Below are positions 1 through 6,314 of a stretch of 8,617 nucleotides of DNA, in pieces. Position numbers and translations under genes: made by a program. This DNA is from Chthoniobacter flavus (GTDB taxonomy: Bacteria; Verrucomicrobiota; Verrucomicrobiia; Chthoniobacterales; DYNR01): NCBI GenBank assembly GCA_020720945.1, contig DYNR01000091.1, positions 1 through 8,617 of the forward strand. The letters run 5' to 3'. Every line of letters starts with the position of its first letter. Position 1 is the first letter of the stretch. A model generated the notes under the pieces. It was not told the DNA's origin, made no database searches, and saw only the letters and a program-made list of their open reading frames with translations.

Positions 1-16
1 TTCTGAATGCTGTCCC
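1..16. repeat. 16-bp direct repeat, copy 1 (TTCTGAATGCTGTCCC)
   Basis: Identical to positions 120-135, 119 bp away. The copy begins at the window edge, so the true repeat may extend further left. After the shared 16 bp the copies diverge (A versus T). The two copies bracket the GCAGATTG cluster and the polypurine tract. Confidence 0.75.
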
Positions 17-23
17 AAGAATT

Positions 24-52
24 GCAGATTGTAGAAGGCAGATTGCAGATTG
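24..52. repeat. Three GCAGATTG units
   Basis: The octamer GCAGATTG occurs at 24-31, 38-45 and 45-52; the last two copies share one base. The longer unit ATTGCAGATT is present at 21-30 and 42-51. It looks like degenerate tandem or slippage-derived sequence. No function is evident. Confidence 0.7.
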
Positions 53-72
53 GGGATGAACCACAGAGGCAC

Positions 73-111
73 GGAGGAAAGGAAGAAGGAAGAAGGAGGA
101 AGTGGGGAGAG
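73..111 (+). repeat. Polypurine tract with GGAAGAA-like repeats
   Basis: Positions 73-102 contain only purines on the plus strand, with GGAAGAA-like repetition. After a single T at 103 the purines continue through about 110. Such mirror-like polypurine runs can arise by slippage and can form triplex DNA. No coding potential or known regulatory role is apparent. Confidence 0.6.
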
Positions 112-119
112 ATTCCGAT

Positions 120-135
120 TTCTGAATGCTGTCCC
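120..135. repeat. 16-bp direct repeat, copy 2 (TTCTGAATGCTGTCCC)
   Basis: Exact second copy of positions 1-16. It ends 13 bp before the YecH stop codon and is followed by TAAAAAACGGGGGTCA, whose last three bases are that stop codon on the minus strand. The CTGTCCC plus AAAACGGGGG combination is reminiscent of short repeats that flank REP-associated (IS200-like) transposases in other bacteria. This resemblance is from memory only. Confidence 0.75.
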
Positions 136-148
136 TAAAAAACGGGGG

Positions 149-424
149 TCAGTGGTGGTGATGCCCGTCTCCGTCGTGGTCGTGGTCGTGGTCGCAGGGG
201 GGTGAGTCGCCCAAAAAGTAGCGGTTGTCTTTGAATGCGATTTTGCCGCGTTCTGCAAGGAATTGAAGGAGAGCGTCGAGACTCAGGTTTTCGGCACAAC
301 AGGTAAAGAAAGAAGTCTCTGAACCGTAGGTGGTTTTGACATAGTTGGCGAGGTCTTCTGCGGTGATTCCTTCGTCCTGGGTGCCGAGGAACTCCATGAT
401 TTCGTGTCCGTGAACGGTTGTCAT
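149..424 (-). CDS. yecH: YecH-family (DUF2492) small metal-binding protein with His/Asp-rich tail
   Basis: This 91-residue protein matches the YecH/DUF2492 family. It has the N-terminal HGHE signature (residues 5-8), a central TCCAEN segment (41-46) equivalent to the TCSAE motif of E. coli YecH, the following helix ending LAERGK, and a C-terminal Cys-x-His (C77, H79). The family is annotated as metal-binding from its conserved His and Cys; its physiological role is not established. Unusually, the last 15 residues form a tail of alternating Asp and His ending in four His, longer than in E. coli YecH, and probably able to bind divalent metals such as Zn, Ni or Cu. The ATG at 424 is chosen because the family begins directly before HGHE; the open frame upstream is a shadow of gpsA. 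It lies 38 bp after gpsA in the same orientation and is probably co-transcribed. No Shine-Dalgarno is seen; the leader is A-rich. Confidence 0.85.
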   Translation of the reverse strand: MTTVHGHEIMEFLGTQDEGITAEDLANYVKTTYGSETSFFTCCAENLSLDALLQFLAERGKIAFKDNRYFLGDSPPCDHDHDHDGDGHHHH

Positions 425-462
425 AATTTTATTTTTTTTGGTGTTGGAGCGATGAAAAGGGG

Positions 463-1467
463 TCAGGTGTTTTCGGGTTTTGGGGATCTGCCGAGAAGTT
501 TCCACATTACATCGATGGGTTTTTGATTTTGGTAAAGAACGGAATAAATCCCGTCGATGATGGGGGTATCTACGCCTAAGGAGCGGGCGCGTTGCCATGC
601 GGCGAGGGCGGTTGGGACACCTTCTGCGACGGTGAGGATGGAGGATTGGATGGTTTCTGGGGATTCGCCGCGTCCGAGGCGTTCCCCGAAGCTGCGGTTG
701 CGGCTGTGGCGACTGAAGCAAGTGACCATCAAATCACCGATGCCGCTGAGCCCGTAAAAAGTTTCGCGTTGCCCGCCCATGGCGATGCCGAGGCGCATCA
801 TTTCTGCTAGGGAGCGGGTGACTAGAGCGGCTTTGGCGTTGTCGCCCATCTGGAAACCGTCCGAGCATCCTGCCCCGATTGCGAAGATATTTTTAAGGGC
901 GCCGCCTAGCTGGATGCCGCGGAGGTCGTCGCTGGTGTAAGCGCGGAAGGTCGGGAGGGAGAGAAACTCTTGCAGGCGGGAGGAGAGGTGGGGGAGGGCG
1001 CAGCCGATGACGGCGGCGGCGGGAATTTTTTTTGCTACTTCGACGGCGTGGTTTGGTCCGGAGAGGACGGCAACCTGTTCTGTGCCAAGGGTTTCCGAGA
1101 GGATTTCCGTCATGAGTTTGCCGGAATCGTGCTCGATCCCTTTGGTGCAGTTGACCCAGGCGGTGTCGGGGCGGCAACCGGCGGCGCGGGCTTGTTCGGC
1201 TACGGGGCGAAGGAATTTTGACGGGGTGACAAAGAGAACTAAATCTGCATCGATGGTTTCGTCGAGGAGGGAGGTGGCCGTGACATTTTGAGGGATGGGG
1301 ATGGAAGGCAAAAACTGCGAGTTTACGCGGGTTGTTTGGATTTCCTTAGCGATGTCTGGGCAGTGGCACCAGAGAGAGACAGGGACACCGTTTTCCGAGA
1401 GCAGGCAGGCCAGAGAAGTGCCCCATCCGCCAGCACCGACGACTCCGATTTTTTTAAAAGCTTTCAC
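463..1467 (-). CDS. gpsA: NAD(P)+-dependent glycerol-3-phosphate dehydrogenase
   Basis: GpsA reduces dihydroxyacetone phosphate to sn-glycerol-3-phosphate, the backbone for phospholipid synthesis, in the cytosol. The 334-residue product has the usual family length. The N-terminal Rossmann motif GAGGWGT spans residues 11-17. The NCTKGIE motif (106-112) carries conserved K109. A SGPNHAVEVAK segment (136-146) stands in place of the common SGPSFAxE. The catalytic-domain signature around 190-213 has K192 in GALKNIFAIGAG and then GDNAKAA. GIGDLMVTC (243-250) carries D246, and SRNRSFG (255-261) follows. The start is a GTG at 1467, which places the Rossmann fold at the expected distance from the N-terminus. 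No in-frame ATG is close by and no Shine-Dalgarno is visible. The gene follows ispH after 74 bp and precedes the YecH-family gene by 38 bp. The family assignment is secure. Confidence 0.97.
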   Translation of the reverse strand: MKAFKKIGVVGAGGWGTSLACLLSENGVPVSLWCHCPDIAKEIQTTRVNSQFLPSIPIPQNVTATSLLDETIDADLVLFVTPSKFLRPVAEQARAAGCRPDTAWVNCTKGIEHDSGKLMTEILSETLGTEQVAVLSGPNHAVEVAKKIPAAAVIGCALPHLSSRLQEFLSLPTFRAYTSDDLRGIQLGGALKNIFAIGAGCSDGFQMGDNAKAALVTRSLAEMMRLGIAMGGQRETFYGLSGIGDLMVTCFSRHSRNRSFGERLGRGESPETIQSSILTVAEGVPTALAAWQRARSLGVDTPIIDGIYSVLYQNQKPIDVMWKLLGRSPKPENT

Positions 1468-1541
1468 GCGGCTATCAAGAATGCTGAAAGAGGATCGTTC
1501 AAGATGTTTTTTCGTTTTTTCCGGTTGGGAAGTTTGGGGGG

Positions 1542-2771
1542 TTATTTCTTTAGGGGAGAGAGGGGAGTGTCGCTTTCCAGGAAGGAAAGGGTGGTGCGGA
1601 TGACATCTTCGATCAGGTTGTTGGGGCAGGATGCGCCGGCGGTGATTCCGATGGTGATTTTTTCTTTTTCCGGGAGCCAGCGCGAGGAGACGATTTCTTT
1701 TTTTTCGGCGAGATCGAAGTGGCGGATTTCGTTTTTTGAGAGGATGCGGGTGTGGTCTCTGATAAAAAAGGTAGGGGCGGAAGCCGAGGCGATTTCGACT
1801 AGGTGGGTCGTGTTTGAGCTGTTGTAGCCGCCGACGATCAAGACGAGGTCGGGTTTTGCGGAAAGCATTTCTCGGAGGGCGTTTTGGCGGTCTTGGGTTG
1901 CGCCGCAGATGGTGTCAAAAAAACGGAAATTGGCGGGATCGCCTCCGTCGCGTCGTGCGATTGCGTCGCGCAGGAGGTTTTGGACGGCGGCGGTTTCATC
2001 CCGCAGCATGGTGGTTTGGTTGGCGATGCCGATTTTTTTCAGGTGGGAGTCCGGGTGGAAACCTTCGGAGTAAGCGCCGTGGAATTTTTTGAGAAAGGCG
2101 GCGGGGTCGCCCCCCGAAACGATGTAGTCGCAGACGGCGGCGGTTTCTTGTAAGTCCTTCACGACCAAGTAGTGAGAAGGGTTTTCGTCCGGGTTTCCCG
2201 TGGCGCGGGAGGCGGTTGCCCTAGTTTCCTCGTGGCCGGCTTTTCCGTGGATGACCGAGGTGAAGGAATCGCGGGCGTTTTGGCGGACGCGTTTCCAGAC
2301 GCTCATGACATCCCCGCAAGTCGTGTTGACGATGGGGCATCCGATTTCTTCCAGCGCGGCGACGACAGAGGCGGTGGCACCGAAGGCGGGAAGGATCACG
2401 GCATCGTCGGCAGCGAGCGCCGAGAGGTCGGGTTCCCCGTTTTTTTCCGGGAGGCGGCGGATGCCCAGCGCGTTGATTTGTTTGTTTACATCGGGGTTGT
2501 GGATGATTTCGCCGAGGATAAAAATTCGTTTTCCCGCGAAGACCTTGGCGGCGGCGTAAGCGAGGTCGATGGCCCGTTCCACGCCGTAGCAAAACCCGAA
2601 TTCTTTGGCGAGAAGGATGGTTGTATTTCCGAAAACGGCGCGGCCTCCCGAATTTTTTAAGGAGCTGACCAGTTCGCTTTTGTAGTGGTTATCGACTTCC
2701 TTTTGAACGAGTTGCATGATTTCGCCCGTGCGGAGGTTCGGGCGGTTTTCTTTTTTTGCGGGATCGTTCAC
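1542..2771 (-). CDS. ispH: 4-hydroxy-3-methylbut-2-enyl diphosphate reductase (long form)
   Basis: IspH is the last enzyme of the MEP pathway. It reduces HMBPP to IPP and DMAPP with a [4Fe-4S] cluster. The three cluster cysteines are C61 (GFCYGVERA), C152 (NTTCGDV) and C289 (DTICGATQDRQ). Substrate-binding residues are also visible: H91 in IIHNP, H180 and E182 in the GHEE segment, S318-S319-N320 in YNSSN, and S381 in GASCP. At 409 residues it belongs to the longer cyanobacterial/plant-like class rather than the roughly 310-residue E. coli type. The N-terminal helix aligns, from memory, with cyanobacterial IspH upstream of the ATG at 2717 (M19), which supports the GTG start at 2771. No Shine-Dalgarno precedes either start. 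The gene lies 12 bp after the small membrane protein gene, suggesting co-transcription. The coding strand has an 8-A run near the 3' end (1698-1705), but the frame is intact. Confidence 0.96.
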   Translation of the reverse strand: MNDPAKKENRPNLRTGEIMQLVQKEVDNHYKSELVSSLKNSGGRAVFGNTTILLAKEFGFCYGVERAIDLAYAAAKVFAGKRIFILGEIIHNPDVNKQINALGIRRLPEKNGEPDLSALAADDAVILPAFGATASVVAALEEIGCPIVNTTCGDVMSVWKRVRQNARDSFTSVIHGKAGHEETRATASRATGNPDENPSHYLVVKDLQETAAVCDYIVSGGDPAAFLKKFHGAYSEGFHPDSHLKKIGIANQTTMLRDETAAVQNLLRDAIARRDGGDPANFRFFDTICGATQDRQNALREMLSAKPDLVLIVGGYNSSNTTHLVEIASASAPTFFIRDHTRILSKNEIRHFDLAEKKEIVSSRWLPEKEKITIGITAGASCPNNLIEDVIRTTLSFLESDTPLSPLKK

Positions 2772-2783
2772 GGGTTTGGAGAA

Positions 2784-3335
2784 TCAGGAAGTGAGGAAAG
2801 AAGAGACCAAGAGGGCGAGGCCGTAGAAGACCCCCGCGCAAGAAAAAGCAAGCAAGCGGGCGCGTTTTTTCGTGATCCACGCGATGGAGTCTCGGGCGAG
2901 CCAAGGCAGGCCGACCAGAAACATCCCGGCAAAAATCCATCCGTAGGCGAGGAAAACTAGCCAGAGGCGCGAGGTTTCGGGTTGGAGGAATGCGGCGGAA
3001 AGCAAGACATCGGCAGCCAGCAGGAGGAGGATGGATAAAGCGCGGACGGCGAGAAAGTCTTCGACGAAAATCCAGGTGAGGACACCCGAAACGGCGACCC
3101 CGAAAACCAGCGAATTGCGCATGGTTGCAAATTCGCCGAGGTCTATCGTTGCGACGAGGAAGGCAGCCCAGACCGTGGCGGCGACGAGCAGGAGTCGGCC
3201 CGTCCAGAGAGAGCGAGGGAAGGCGGACAAGAGAGCCGAGATTTTTTGTGGAGCGAAAAGGGCGGGCAGGTGGGAGACGAGCAGAAGCATCCCGGCGGCG
3301 AATTCCGCAAAGGCGAGAGAGATAGAGTAAGTCAT
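2784..3335 (-). CDS. Uncharacterised inner-membrane protein, about six TM helices
   Basis: I do not recognise this 183-residue protein. Hydrophobic segments are visible at about 4-22, 47-64, 75-91, 97-116, 126-146 and 161-181, giving about six membrane helices. Short polar loops include a KKRAR cluster (156-160) that is probably cytoplasmic. No catalytic or transport motif stands out; there are few charged residues inside the helices apart from an ED pair near 92. The ATG at 3335 is chosen because it forms a 4-bp ATGA overlap with the stop codon of the guanylyltransferase gene, which implies translational coupling, and because the upstream frame is a low-complexity shadow. ispH begins 12 bp downstream. 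The context suggests a membrane role related to polysaccharide or lipid synthesis, but this is inference from position only. Confidence 0.75.
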   Translation of the reverse strand: MTYSISLAFAEFAAGMLLLVSHLPALFAPQKISALLSAFPRSLWTGRLLLVAATVWAAFLVATIDLGEFATMRNSLVFGVAVSGVLTWIFVEDFLAVRALSILLLLAADVLLSAAFLQPETSRLWLVFLAYGWIFAGMFLVGLPWLARDSIAWITKKRARLLAFSCAGVFYGLALLVSSFLTS

Positions 3336-4432
3336 CGAAGTTCTTCTGGCAGTTGGGGTTGCAGTTCTTTTATTTTTTGGACGGCATCGCGGTGGCAAAT
3401 CAGGACGGCGTCTCCGGTTTCCACGACGACGAGGTCGCTGACACCGCAGAGGGCGATGGTGCGACCGTTTGCGACGACGATGTTGCCGCGCGAGTCCACG
3501 GAGGCGAGGGAGCCGCGGGAGGTGTTGTTGTTCGCGTCTTGTGGGAGGTGGGAAGGCAGAGCAGTCCAAGTGCCGACATCATCCCAGTCGAACGAAGTCT
3601 TGATTGCGAGGACAGCTTTGGCTTTTTCCATGATCGCGTAGTCAACGGAATTTTTAGGGAGAGAGGCGAAGGAATTTTCCAAGTAGGCGGGGAGGTCCGA
3701 GGGCGGGAAATTTTCGATGAAAGCCGCCAGTTCCGGGGCGGAAGAGCGACATTCTTCGAGGAAAATATCGGTTTGCCAGAGGAACATACCGGCGTTCCAA
3801 GCGTAGGTGCCGCTGGCGAGATAGGCTTCCGCGGTTTTTTCGTCCGGCTTTTCCACGAAGCGATCCACGCGAACCGTGGGGGTGTTTTCTGGGGCGGGGG
3901 GGAGAGATTCGCCTAGCTTGAGGTATCCGAAGCCCGTGGAAGGGAAAGACGGGGAGATGGCAAAAGTCAGGAGTGCGCGGTTTTGGGATGCGACGAAGGA
4001 GGCGTCGCGGAGGTTTTTTTGAAATTCGGCGACTTGGTGGATGGTGGCATCTGCGGGGAAGAGGGCGCAAATGGCGGCGGGGTCCGCTTTGCGGGCGATG
4101 CCCGTGGCGAGGGCGGCAGCGGGGGCGGTGTCGCGTTTGGCGGGTTCCGCGACGAATTGGGAGGCGGGGAGCCAGGGGACGGCATCTTTGCAGGCCTCGA
4201 TTTGTTGCTGGTTCGTCAGCACGAAGATGCGTTCCGGCGGGACGATGCCGCAGAAGCGCAGCAAGGTTTCCTCCAAGAGAGTTTTTTCGTTGAGAAGTTT
4301 GAGGAGGTGCTTCGGTTTGCGGGAGCGGCTCATCGGCCAAAAACGCTCGCCGCTTCCGCCCGCCATGACAAAAACGAAAAGGTGGTCCAAGTGGGACTGG
4401 GGCGACTGGGGCGAAGAGTCCGGTAGTTGCAT
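3332..4432 (-). CDS. manC: Mannose-1-phosphate guanylyltransferase (GDP-mannose pyrophosphorylase)
   Basis: The enzyme joins mannose-1-phosphate and GTP to give GDP-mannose, a donor for LPS, capsule or exopolysaccharide. The sugar-nucleotidyltransferase motif is seen at residues 24-36 (AGGSGERFWPMSR), followed by K41 in RKPKHLL. Next come EPAKRDTAPAAALA (96-109), LFPADA (124-129), the sugar-binding FVEKP (192-196), WNAGMFLW (212-219) and WDDVGTW (283-289). At 366 residues it has the nucleotidyltransferase domain and a short beta-helix-like tail, but lacks the phosphomannose isomerase domain of the roughly 470-residue bifunctional ManC. The ATG at 4432 is preferred; an in-frame start at 4552 would add 40 Thr/Lys/Ser-rich residues and overlap the ABC transporter. 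The gene follows that transporter by 22 bp and overlaps the next gene by 4 bp. Specificity for GDP-mannose rather than another GDP-sugar is inferred from the family. Confidence 0.92.
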   Translation of the reverse strand: MQLPDSSPQSPQSHLDHLFVFVMAGGSGERFWPMSRSRKPKHLLKLLNEKTLLEETLLRFCGIVPPERIFVLTNQQQIEACKDAVPWLPASQFVAEPAKRDTAPAAALATGIARKADPAAICALFPADATIHQVAEFQKNLRDASFVASQNRALLTFAISPSFPSTGFGYLKLGESLPPAPENTPTVRVDRFVEKPDEKTAEAYLASGTYAWNAGMFLWQTDIFLEECRSSAPELAAFIENFPPSDLPAYLENSFASLPKNSVDYAIMEKAKAVLAIKTSFDWDDVGTWTALPSHLPQDANNNTSRGSLASVDSRGNIVVANGRTIALCGVSDLVVVETGDAVLICHRDAVQKIKELQPQLPEELR

Positions 4433-4454
4433 AGTTTTTTTCGGGGTTGATTGT

Positions 4455-6314
4455 TTAGGGTTTTTCGTCCGTTTTGTGGGAGTGGAATTGCAGTTGGTAG
4501 AGGTGGCGGTAGATGTCCGAAGACTCCAAGAGGTCCGCGTGGCGACCGACACCTACGATGTTGCCTTGATCCATGACTACGATGCAATCCGATTTCAAAA
4601 TCGTGGAAAGCCTGTGGGCGATGGCGATCACGGTTTTTCCTGTGGTGAGGCCTTCGAGGGCAGATTGGATCATGCGTTCTGATTCCGAGTCCAAGGCGCT
4701 GGTAGCTTCATCCAGCAAGAGGATGGGAGCATTTTTTAAGATCGCTCTAGCGATGGAGAGGCGTTGTTGTTGACCGCCCGAGAGCAGGCAGCCTTTGTCG
4801 CCGACGATCGTTTCGTAGCCGTGGGGTTGCGCGAGGATGAAGTCGTGGGCGAAGGCCTGTTTGGCTGCTTGCTCGATTTCCTCCCGTGTCGCATCCAGGC
4901 GACCGAAGCGGATATTCTCCGCAATCGTGTCGTGGAAAAGGAAAGACTCTTGGCTAACCACGCCGATATGCTCGCGCAGCGATTGTTGGCGGAAGCGGCG
5001 GATGTCCTTGCCGTCGATACGGATACAGCCCTCTTGCGGGTCGTAAAACCGTTGCAGAAGAGAAAGGACCGAAGTTTTGCCAGCACCGCTTGGGCCGACC
5101 AGAGCGTATTGGCTGCCGGGTTCAATTTTCAGGTTGAAGTGTTTGACTGCGGGGATGTCTGGTCCGTAGGAAAAGCCCATATCGCGGAACTCGATAGCCC
5201 CTTTGCAGGCGGTGATTTCTTTCGCGTCCGGGGCATCTTGGATGGTCGGCATTTGTTCCATCAAGGCGAAGACATTCGTGGAGGCGGCGAGAGCTTTTTG
5301 CATCAGCATATGGAGACGGCTCACTTTTTTCGCCGGTTCGTAGAGGAGGAAAATCCCCGCTAAAAGAGCCAAGAGTTGTTCGGGAGGGATGTTGTAGAAA
5401 TAGACATAGAGGAGAGCCAAGGTCACACCGAACGCCGAAACGGTTTCGATGAGAGGTTGGACAATGTCCATGCTTTTCTTTACCCGCATACTGTTGCGGA
5501 ACTGCTGTTCGCTCGAACGGGTGAACTGGTCGGCCTGGAACTCCTCGCGTGCGAAGGATTTGATAATGCGGATGCCCAGAAAACTTTCCTGCAAAATGAC
5601 AGACATCGCGCCCGCTTCTTCCTCCTCCGCTTTCCCTGCCTTGCGGACTTTTTTTCCGAAAACAATGATCGGGACCAGGCAGATGGGGAAAAGGATGAGG
5701 GTGACGATGCAGAATTTCCAGTCGATATTGAAGAGGACGACGGCACCGACGACAATGGAAAACGGGTCTTTGAAAATATCCGAAGCCACGCTGATGAAAG
5801 CACTTTGGGCGACGCGCACATCATTGGAGACGCGGGAAATGAGTTTTCCGCTTTTCGATTTGTTGAAGAAGTCCATCGACTGGTGGAGGAGGTGGGCGAA
5901 GAGGGCGCGGCGGAGGTCGCGGAGCATCCGGAAACTCACCCAAGACATGCAGTAGGAGTTCAGGTAAGAGAACGAACTGCGCACCATCATGACGAGAGGG
6001 ACGATGATGCAAGCGGCCAAGATACCGGCGGTGCCGGCTTTTGCGGATTCTTGCAAAAACGGGAGATGTTCCGCCAGGCGGCCGATTGCTCCGGGTAGGA
6101 CAAAGGATCCGCTTCCGCCCCCGAAGACCTGGCGGCCGACGAACAGGATGATCAGGGGGAAGAGACCGCTGATGACAGCGTAGCCGATGCCGCAGGCGAT
6201 TCCCAAGATAAAGCGGGTTTTGTAGGGCAGCAGGTAGCCGAGCAGGAGTTTGTAAGGTTGCCAGGAGGCACGCAAGAGGGAGAGGAAAGGGAGTTTGGTT
6301 TTTTTATCGGACAT
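4455..6314 (-). CDS. MsbA-like ABC exporter (fused TM and ATPase domains)
   Basis: This 619-residue half-transporter has the type IV exporter layout: a membrane domain at about 20-340 with six probable helices, then a nucleotide-binding domain at about 373-610. The NBD is intact: A-loop Y383, Walker A GPSGAGKT (407-414), Q-loop Q455, signature LSGGQ (511-515), Walker B ILLLDE (531-536) with catalytic E536, D-loop SALD (539-542) and H-loop H567. It should work as a homodimer in the inner membrane. MsbA-type lipid A flipping is the favoured role because of the neighbouring gmhA and GDP-mannose genes, but related exporters move drugs, peptides or other lipids, so no symbol is given. The ATG at 6314 is chosen; the frame upstream of it is a shadow of the prepilin peptidase. 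The start overlaps the end of that gene by 11 bp. No Shine-Dalgarno is seen. Confidence 0.93.
   Translation of the reverse strand: MSDKKTKLPFLSLLRASWQPYKLLLGYLLPYKTRFILGIACGIGYAVISGLFPLIILFVGRQVFGGGSGSFVLPGAIGRLAEHLPFLQESAKAGTAGILAACIIVPLVMMVRSSFSYLNSYCMSWVSFRMLRDLRRALFAHLLHQSMDFFNKSKSGKLISRVSNDVRVAQSAFISVASDIFKDPFSIVVGAVVLFNIDWKFCIVTLILFPICLVPIIVFGKKVRKAGKAEEEEAGAMSVILQESFLGIRIIKSFAREEFQADQFTRSSEQQFRNSMRVKKSMDIVQPLIETVSAFGVTLALLYVYFYNIPPEQLLALLAGIFLLYEPAKKVSRLHMLMQKALAASTNVFALMEQMPTIQDAPDAKEITACKGAIEFRDMGFSYGPDIPAVKHFNLKIEPGSQYALVGPSGAGKTSVLSLLQRFYDPQEGCIRIDGKDIRRFRQQSLREHIGVVSQESFLFHDTIAENIRFGRLDATREEIEQAAKQAFAHDFILAQPHGYETIVGDKGCLLSGGQQQRLSIARAILKNAPILLLDEATSALDSESERMIQSALEGLTTGKTVIAIAHRLSTILKSDCIVVMDQGNIVGVGRHADLLESSDIYRHLYQLQFHSHKTDEKP

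Larger units (their letters stand above)
1..148. other. Intergenic region downstream of the operon, repeat-rich
   Basis: I find no credible coding sequence here. The stretch holds two copies of a 16-bp direct repeat, a cluster of three GCAGATTG units, a CCACAGAGGCACGGAG segment (61-76) and a polypurine run. The CACAGAGGCACGGAG-type sequence resembles short repeats I know from intergenic DNA of many environmental bacteria; that link is from memory and was not searched. No hairpin followed by a T-run could be found after the YecH stop codon on the minus strand, so the operon terminator, if intrinsic, lies outside the window or is weak. Confidence 0.6.

Noticed and set aside
1..148. CRISPR array at the left end
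   Set aside because: The repeats are only 8 and 16 bp, irregularly spaced, with just two copies of the longer one and no cas gene nearby.
425..462. Intrinsic terminator between gpsA and the YecH-family gene
   Set aside because: The A-rich run at 432-439 reads as poly-A, not poly-U, in the transcript, and no GC stem precedes it.
425..721. N-terminal extension of the YecH-family protein to 721
   Set aside because: The added residues are Pro/Arg/His-rich, read through gpsA in another frame. Family members start directly before HGHE.
1468..1541. Riboswitch, small RNA or terminator in the ispH-gpsA gap
   Set aside because: The 74 bp shows no convincing stem-loop, T-run after a stem, or known RNA motif on the transcribed strand.
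2172..2660. A 162-codon plus-strand open frame opposite ispH
   Set aside because: It is rich in Gly, Asp and Arg from antisense reading of a GC-rich gene, with no family signature. ispH carries all three cluster cysteines in the other frame.
4433..4552. An upstream in-frame start for the guanylyltransferase, adding 40 residues
   Set aside because: The extension is low-complexity Thr/Ser/Lys/Asn sequence overlapping the ABC exporter's 3' end, while the ATG at 4432 sits just before the conserved AGGSGERFWP domain.
5376..6098. A 240-codon open frame on the plus strand opposite the ABC exporter
   Set aside because: It is fully antisense to a gene with every ABC motif intact, has highly charged Asp/Glu/Arg composition typical of a reverse-frame shadow, and contains no recognisable domain.
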